NCBI GenBank assembly: GCA_024741835.1
Contig: JAENRP010000145.1
Coordinates: forward strand, 2,229 to 15,865
Direction of reading: 5' to 3'
Source: Diplocarpon mali
Taxonomy: Eukaryota > Ascomycota > Leotiomycetes > Helotiales > Drepanopezizaceae
DNA length: 13,637 nucleotides
Position 1 is the first letter of the stretch. Each line of letters begins with the position of its first letter. Both the position numbers and the translations under genes were made by a program. Below the pieces are notes generated by a model. The model was not told the DNA's origin. It saw nothing but the letters and a program-made list of their open reading frames with translations, and searched no databases. Shown here piece by piece: positions 8,216-13,637 of the stretch.

Positions 8216-9776
8216 AGAGAGTGGCAGGCTATCACCAGATCTGTCTCGTGCCCCAGCCTCTTCAGCTGGATCTTCGCCACCAGATGGGAATAAGACACCA
8301 ATCTTTTCTGCCTCAAATCCAGGCAGCCCTCTAATTTCTCGGAACCCGTCGTTCTCCGGAAGCAGTTCCTGTCAGGAGGATTGGGAAGCATTTCCACCAC
8401 TAGAAAGACTGACGGTCTTTGATCTTTTGGACAACTTCGCCCTTCCTGAGCGGCTTGAGAAACTACAGCGGAATATATCTGCACAGACCGAGAAAGTGCG
8501 CAGGCAACGAGATGCGCTAAAGACCAGAGGAAGCCATGCAAAAGAGCGTGTTGTCGAGGAATGGAGAAGACGAGTTCCACCTGCAGATGAGCAACTGGAT
8601 CGATACAGGAAACGAATGCGAGATAGCGTCGACAGGCTTGGGAGACGTTGGAATGATAACAAAGTCGTGACGGCTCGAGAGAAGGTCTCCTTCATCTGCG
8701 GAGTTCTCAATGTGCTTATCAGTGGATATTTAATCGGGGGCTACCCAGAGCTTTTCCCCTGGTGGTATACGGCACAGCTCCTCTACTTAATGCCTATCCG
8801 CTATTACACTTACCACAGACGGGGCTACCATTACTTCTTGGCAGATCTCTGCTACTTTGTCAATTTCCTCTGCATGTGCACAATATGGTTTTTCCCGAAC
8901 TCGAAACGTCTATTCATCAGCACGTATTGTCTAGCTTTCGGAAACAACGCAATCGCCATCGCCATGTGGAGGAACAGCATGGTTTTCCACAGTTTCGACA
9001 AGGTTACCAGCCTATTCATCCACATAATGCCTTGTGTAACGTTGCATTGTCTCGTTCATCTCGTCGCCCCAGAATATCAAAAAGAGCGTTTCCCAGCAAT
9101 CTGGACAATCAAGACATCTCCACCAGGCTCCAAAACTCACTACTCGCTCTTCGATATGACACTGTGGTCCACCATCCCCTACTTGGTCTGGCAGCTTTCT
9201 TACCACTTCCTAATCACCGTCCGGAGACGGGAGAAGATCGCTGCAGGTCGCCCAACATCCTTCACCTGGCTCCGACAATCGTACTCCAAAACTTGGATCG
9301 GCAAGCTGGTCCTCTCGCTTCCAGACTCACTTCAAGAACCAGCGTTCATGCTTATCCAGTACTCGTACGCCGTTGCCACAATGTTGCCATGCCCACTGTG
9401 GTTTTGGTACCGCCACGCATCTGCAGGCTTTCTGATGGCTGTGTTCTGCTGGTCTGTTTACAACGGCGCCACGTACTACATCGATGTCTTCGGCAAGCGT
9501 TTCCAAAATGAACTTGAGGATATGAGAAAGGAAGTCTTGAAGTGGCAGAATAGCCCGGATATGATGACCTCGCCTCTCGTGACCCCCAGAACCGAAGGCG
9601 GCGGAGAACTTGGTGTTGTGCAGGAAAGTGACGGGATGGGGGTTAGCCACGCTCGATCGCGAAGCGTGGATAAGATTCCTATGCTGAATGACCAGGTGGG
9701 AAGTACGGGAACGGATATGGACGGAGGAGCTAAAGACGTGGCGAGAGAGCGGAGGCCGGGAGATTTGCTGCAGTGA
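8169..9776 (+). CDS. gpc1: Glycerophosphocholine acyltransferase 1 (Gpc1, DUF2838 family), 535 aa
   Basis: A single uninterrupted exon; ATG at 8169 is the first methionine of the frame (G at -3), since the frame's other opening codon at 8160 is GTG. Residues 1-75 are Ser/Pro-rich and probably disordered, followed by a conserved-looking FDLLDNFALPERLEKLQ segment and a basic helical region (about 83-165). The DUF2838 block (about 170-300) and what follows contain some eight hydrophobic segments, about 173-192, 196-213, 222-242, 248-267, 279-299, 330-350, 391-414 and 417-438. The tail is hydrophilic. The yeast family member (YGR149W) uses acyl-CoA to acylate glycerophosphocholine to lysophosphatidylcholine, feeding phosphatidylcholine remodelling, with an eight-span membrane topology. 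The function here is by family; active-site residues are not assigned. It is divergent from SMC1 and convergent with cdh1. Confidence 0.86.
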   Translation: MSEPIPIPGSESRQARESGRLSPDLSRAPASSAGSSPPDGNKTPIFSASNPGSPLISRNPSFSGSSSCQEDWEAFPPLERLTVFDLLDNFALPERLEKLQRNISAQTEKVRRQRDALKTRGSHAKERVVEEWRRRVPPADEQLDRYRKRMRDSVDRLGRRWNDNKVVTAREKVSFICGVLNVLISGYLIGGYPELFPWWYTAQLLYLMPIRYYTYHRRGYHYFLADLCYFVNFLCMCTIWFFPNSKRLFISTYCLAFGNNAIAIAMWRNSMVFHSFDKVTSLFIHIMPCVTLHCLVHLVAPEYQKERFPAIWTIKTSPPGSKTHYSLFDMTLWSTIPYLVWQLSYHFLITVRRREKIAAGRPTSFTWLRQSYSKTWIGKLVLSLPDSLQEPAFMLIQYSYAVATMLPCPLWFWYRHASAGFLMAVFCWSVYNGATYYIDVFGKRFQNELEDMRKEVLKWQNSPDMMTSPLVTPRTEGGGELGVVQESDGMGVSHARSRSVDKIPMLNDQVGSTGTDMDGGAKDVARERRPGDLLQ

Positions 9777-10503
9777 TTGCTCTTCGTTCCATCGGCCATC
9801 TCTTCAGCGCGATACCAAGTTGCATTTCTACAGAGGTCACTACGAGCTTCTGTTTGGAGTTTAGTGTTATATAGGGTCCGCAGAATAGTTGGGTTTGGAA
9901 CGAGCGATATACCACGGCGTCACGGTTCTCAGATTCAAGTTCAGTTCAGTCTAGGCTTTCAATATGGATTCACAGCTTATTCTTTGGCTTCTTACATACC
10001 CATCGGCATTTCTACCAACGCTCAAACCTCGTCGAACTATTCAGGATATTCACGCACCGCATGTGAACTGTAAATGTAGACTTTCATATACTCTCAGGTA
10101 ATTCGAGATGAGCAAGCAGTATCTACCAGCTGCTATATTACAGAGCCCGAGCCACAGTAGCTCCAAGCTATCAGCCGAGAGCCAGATCCAGCTACCATGC
10201 ATAGAAACCGAGCCGCCATATATTCCCATTTCATCCTTCCACCCATCCATCCATCCCTGCATCCCGCTGTCCCTCCTGCGTGCAGACCCCTTCAGTTTCC
10301 GCAAATACACCGACCAAAATTGTTAACCGCGCTCACGCCATACCAGACCAGACCATCGCTCGTAATAGCAGAGCCGAAATGAATAACGCCAGTTCATGCT
10401 AATCGTCGTAACAGCCCCGGTCCCGAACGCCACGCGCATTTTTTTTTTCTTTTCTTTGGTCATCTGCTCAGTTCTCTGGTTCTGTTGAGGGGAAGCGAGG
10501 CTC
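9777..10503. other. Convergent intergenic region (gpc1 and cdh1 3' ends)
   Basis: The 727 bp between the two stop codons hold both 3' UTRs. No tRNA-like B box, gene or long repeat is seen. Small items are three CCAT units (10243-10254) and a T10 run (10439-10448) followed by further pyrimidines, just past the cdh1 stop. The short plus-strand frames at 10108-10382 are S/P-rich and unconvincing. Confidence 0.75.
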
Positions 10504-12591
10504 TCATCTAATCACTCCCCAATCTCCGAGTTTGCTACCGCCTCCTGCATCGCCTTCCTCGCGCTGCCCCGGCTTCCTCCCAAACACGTTCCAGAAGCGA
10601 AGTGTCTCGTCGCCAGCACCCGTCACGACAACCCGTCCATCAGGACTCATGGCGAGATACAGTACACGGTAGGTGTGGCCAGTGAGGCTCACGACTTGGG
10701 TCATACTGGGGTATTTCCAAACCACGATCTGGTTCTGCGAGTACCCGTGCGTGCTGACGATTTCGTTGCTGTTCTTGCTCCAGGCGAGGTTGCACACTTG
10801 CGATCCGGTATCAATCTCGTTGACTACCGTGCCTCGCAGCGTGTCGTGGAAGATGATTCTGCGATCAGCAGTTCCCCCTCCTGAGGCGAGGAGGCCGCGC
10901 TGGTGCGGGGACCAGGCGATAGCTTTCACGGCTGCGGTGTGTTCGCTGAACTTCCACAGGGGAGTCTCGTGCAGCTTGTCCCAGACCATAAGCTTGTTGT
11001 CGTTACCGCCCGAAGCTAGTTGCCCGTCTTCACAATTCCATCTCAGTCCACAGACTTCCTGCTTGTGGCCTACTAGCTTATTCAACCACTGATCTGGCGC
11101 TCTGACGTCGCGGTGGTAGATTAACCTGTCACGGGAGCCAGATGTGAGGATGTGGTCGTTCCACGCGAGAGCTCCGACACGTGCTGTATGCCCAGTCATA
11201 GTCCTTAAACGTCGCACTCGTTCGGCATCCCAGATCTGCACCAGTCCTTTCCCGGTTCCAATGGCGATATGAGAGCCTCGTTGAATCCAAGATACACTCG
11301 TAACTGTGTCGTCTTGTAACTCACAGAGCTTGTTCACCCTACCTGATTGTGAATTCCACATGTAAACACAGCTTCCCAGTCCTACACCTAGAACATTGCT
11401 GCTTCCCCAGTCTACCAAGTTCAAGTAGAAATCGTCAGCGAGATCAGGTGCATCCAGCACTTTGTACGGTACTTTGCTGACAGCTCGGGGCTGCTTTCTG
11501 GGGCTAAGTAACATCTGCTGGCTCCCCAGTCGTACAGGAGAAAGACTATATATCTCTGATCGTGCATCCAGATGGGGCCCATGCCGACTTTGCGGAGTTC
11601 TCGAAGGTGTAGGATGGCCAGCGATGTTGGTATGATGCCTGGGTGACATATATGTGAAAAGATTCTTGTGAGGCGTCGAGGGTGTCATGGAGACTGGGAG
11701 CGACGTATTAGATGAGGTATTGGGAGGTGTGTGTGACCGTGTCGGGTCATGAATGGTCGTTGAACGCGATGATTGTAACAAGCTAGAGTCGGGAGACTGG
11801 GCTGGAGGCGTGGGCTGGGGAATGGTGTTGTCGAACATTTCTGATCTAAGCAACGTCGAATACGTTCGGTTCGCTTCTTCCGCTGTTGATATTCAGTTGG
11901 TGTTTGGATTCATAATTTGAAGCACGGTCAAGCTTACTCTTTTGGAAATGAAGCTCTCCATGGGGAGTGCGCTTCTTTTGCTTCGACGGGGTACCAGGCG
12001 ACCCTTCGTCATGGAGCAGACTGAAGCTTGCTTGAAGGTCTTGTCCTTCTCTGTTTGGAATAAACCTGGAGAGATAGTCAGCAAGTGGCCTGGTAGAACA
12101 ATTGCCAGGTGCGGTCAAAAGTGAGATATTGACAAGCATATAGCTCATCTGTAGGCTTATATCCCGTTTCTCGCGCACAGATTTTCTCACGATGCCATTG
12201 CGGCCTTTGAGCATGACCCAAAGTCCCGCCCATTTCACGTGCGCGCAGAGAGAGAAGTATTTTACCTGTCGCCGTACACCCGTTGTCTCTTCCTGCTTGG
12301 GCTTCCTCCAGGTGTAATATCTCGCGGCCTCCCAGCGTCCTCAAACTCCTTCAACAGCGCCTTGCTCAAAGCATTCGGATCGATCGCGTCGGCTCCAGGT
12401 TTCGCAGAAGCTCTGACCGGTTGCATGTTCTCCTCTACAGCTTTCCGGTCTGACTTTCTCTTCTCGCCCGCCAGAGGAGGGGTTGTGCTGCGGGGTGGCG
12501 TGGCCACAGGAGGCGTATTCAAGGCATTCGCGGTCTTTACAATGTGCGCGCGAGAGATAACAGAGCTGAGCAACTCTTCTTGGGCTCCCAT
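10504..12591 (-). CDS. cdh1: APC/C activator Cdh1 (fizzy-related, WD40), 3 exons, 610 aa
   Basis: Minus-strand exons 12591-12266, 12065-11938 and 11882-10504 total 1833 nt, 610 residues. The C-box DRFIPNR is at residues 108-114, then KTEEANRTYSTLLRSEMF (from 151), SKVPYKVLDAPDLADDFYLNLVDW (287-310), a seven-bladed WD40 propeller to about 585, and a C-terminal Ile-Arg tail (609-610) of the type that docks on APC/C TPR subunits. DAPDLADDFYLNLVDW and VLGVGLGSCVYMW favour Cdh1/Fzr over Cdc20. Cdh1 recruits D-box and KEN substrates such as cyclins to the APC/C ubiquitin ligase in late mitosis and G1. Many S/T-P sites (TPP, TPGGSPSRKRQR at 93-104, SPRK at 278-281) fit inhibition by CDK phosphorylation, and RKRQR could be a nuclear signal. 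The N-terminal start is the first ATG of the frame. The fission yeast counterpart is ste9/srw1. Confidence 0.94.
11883..11937 (-). other. cdh1: cdh1 intron 2 (55 nt)
   Basis: GTAAGC donor, AACTGAAT branch-like site and CAACAG acceptor. Splicing joins HFQK to TEEANRTYSTLLR through a split ACG codon, restoring the conserved motif. Confidence 0.92.
12066..12265 (-). other. cdh1: cdh1 intron 1 (200 nt), inside the C-box
   Basis: GTAAAA donor, GCTGAC branch site and CTCCAG acceptor. The AG+G split codon is the Arg of the C-box D-R-F-I-P-N-R. It is four times longer than other introns here. Retention gives TAA directly after GDR. Confidence 0.92.
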
Positions 12592-12678
12592 GGTGCCGTC
12601 TTAACGTTCGTAGCAAGCGCCGGTTTGGCGTACAGGAGCTCACTCCGCGAAGGGGCGTTGCTAAAATCGCCAGCAGCT

Positions 12679-12686
12679 TGACGTCA
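12679..12686. promoter_or_regulatory. Perfect CRE palindrome TGACGTCA upstream of cdh1
   Basis: The full 8-bp consensus for CREB/ATF-type bZIP factors lies 87 nt upstream of the cdh1 ATG. Fungal Atf1/AtfA factors bind such sites; use at this gene is inference. Confidence 0.5.
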
Positions 12687-13009
12687 AAGAAGGATCCGTT
12701 TGAAGCACCGTCGGTCTGAAGCAATGCGACTTGGACGATTCGCGCGGTGTTCAAGGTGATTGGATGTTGTTGACAATTGTTGCCCTGCCACCTGCTATCG
12801 CTGCCGAATTTTCGATTGAGCGCTAGCACTTGTCTCTCCGGCCTTCTTCACGGCCTCTCTACCTCTGAAATCGCCAGGGCAAAGTCTTCCGCCACACTCA
12901 ACAGTCGTCGTCCTCGAAAGATTGAATTAGTGGTGGTGGTGTAGGTTGGGTGCGATAAGTCGCGATTCTAAAGAAATGGTGAGCTTGCGGCTCGGGCTAA
13001 CCGACTTGA

Positions 13010-13026
13010 CCGTAGCGTGCCTACGG
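13010..13026. repeat. Short inverted repeat
   Basis: CCGTAG (13010-13015) and CTACGG (13021-13026) around a 5-nt loop. A small possible hairpin or dimer-binding site with no assigned role. Confidence 0.4.
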
Positions 13027-13506
13027 GATACCGCAATTAACGAACTCGACCGGGGCGAGCAAACCCATATACAATAAACCACAGACCAGCCTCAACTTTC
13101 AGCTCGAGTACGGATATCGATTTGGTGCGAAGTGAAGAAAAGAGCAGCGGAAGAGGAGAGAAGAAGTGGGAATCACGCACAGGGTCGACTGATGGAAGTC
13201 GATATCGATGGCCCTGTTTACTAGCTCAAAACAGACAGACTCTCACGTCGCGCTTCCAGTCCCATGCGAGCACATCGCGACTTTCGAAGCTTAGTACAAG
13301 GCCCAGATCAAAACAAACCCCCAGTAATCCCGCAATAACCGTTTCATCAGCTCTCCCTGTGGCTCTTTGTTATGAAGGCGATCGAGAATCACGACGCGTT
13401 CCGAGTGGTTGGCTTTCAACTCAGGGGCTTGCGGGCAGGAAATGATTGGACCAGGACGCCTCGAGCGCGTCAAGAGGGTCTACGGGAGACCAGAGAGAGG
13501 ACGTTC

Positions 13507-13606
13507 ACAACAACAACAGCAACAACAACACCACCACCAAATGTCACGATATGACATGACGATATTGACAATGCTGTGCCGGTGGACCGGGAATTTGTCT
13601 TACTAG
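13507..13606 (+). other. CAA-rich leader-like stretch and 21-codon ORF
   Basis: A CAA/CAG/CAC triplet-rich stretch (13507-13540) runs straight into an ATG at 13541 (A at -3 after CCAA). The ORF stops at TAG 13604-13606 after 21 codons. CAA-rich leaders are common before well-translated fungal starts, so this may be an upstream ORF or the first coding bases of a gene with an intron beyond the edge. The peptide is not recognisable. Confidence 0.3.
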
Positions 13607-13637
13607 GACGGTGGAGGGGGCCTTGAGAATGAGAAAA

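Larger units (their letters stand above)
12592..13637. promoter_or_regulatory. cdh1 upstream region and unassigned right flank
   Basis: About 1 kb from the cdh1 start to the window edge. The cdh1-proximal part holds a perfect CRE (12679-12686) and an ATTGG (CCAAT on the minus strand) near 12757-12761. Frames such as 12341-12829 minus and 13122-13445 plus show no family resemblance and lack good starts. The right end looks like the leader of a plus-strand gene beginning beyond the window (inference). Confidence 0.6.

Noticed and set aside
8762..9511. 249-codon plus-strand ORF overlapping gpc1 in another frame
   Set aside because: Lies wholly inside the conserved membrane-protein coding sequence; H/L/R-rich shadow.
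12341..12829. 162-codon minus-strand ORF overlapping the cdh1 start
   Set aside because: Different frame from cdh1, no recognisable domains; promoter and exon 1 overlap only.
13122..13445. 107-codon plus-strand ORF at the right end
   Set aside because: GTG opening, no Met start of note, compositionally basic/serine-rich, no family resemblance.
1..13637. tRNA, rRNA, CRISPR or complete transposon
   Set aside because: I found no tRNA B-box context, no regularly spaced repeats, and no transposase or reverse-transcriptase motifs on either strand.

Overview
The window looks like chromosomal DNA of a filamentous ascomycete (Pezizomycotina). The evidence is four protein-coding genes with many 46-55 nt introns carrying GTAAGT-type donors and near-perfect TACTAAC or CTGAC branch sites, a fungal-only transcription-factor family, and C/T-rich intergenic DNA. 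A Sordariomycete or close relative is my guess; the sequence alone does not settle it.

Gene order alternates in strand. (1) Positions 1-1928, plus: the C-terminal 609 residues of a fungal transcription factor with the fungal_trans / middle homology region; its N-terminus, where a Zn(II)2Cys6 domain would be expected, lies before the window. (2) 1929-3025: a convergent intergenic stretch unusually rich in simple sequence and inverted repeats. (3) 3026-7002, minus: the complete cohesin ATPase SMC1, five exons, 1260 residues, including a 31-nt first exon and an 18-nt last exon that simple ORF calling misses. (4) 7003-8168: a divergent promoter region. (5) 8169-9776, plus: an intronless DUF2838 membrane protein, the glycerophosphocholine acyltransferase Gpc1. 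(6) 9777-10503: a convergent intergenic region. (7) 10504-12591, minus: Cdh1 / fizzy-related, the APC/C activator, three exons, 610 residues, whose C-box is split by a 200-nt intron. (8) 12592-13637: the upstream region of cdh1 with a perfect CRE palindrome and, at the far end, a CAA-rich leader-like stretch before a 21-codon ORF.

Two genes belong to the chromosome cycle: SMC1 holds sister chromatids together and Cdh1 directs APC/C in late mitosis and G1. Gpc1 works in phosphatidylcholine remodelling and the transcription factor has no recognisable target. Nothing makes these four a functional cluster, and I see no mobile element, CRISPR array, biosynthetic cluster or clear novel system. The interesting points are gene-structure details (tandem splice acceptors, a stop codon formed by a splice site, an open intron giving a possible Cdh1 isoform, upstream ORFs before gpc1) and structured intergenic DNA.
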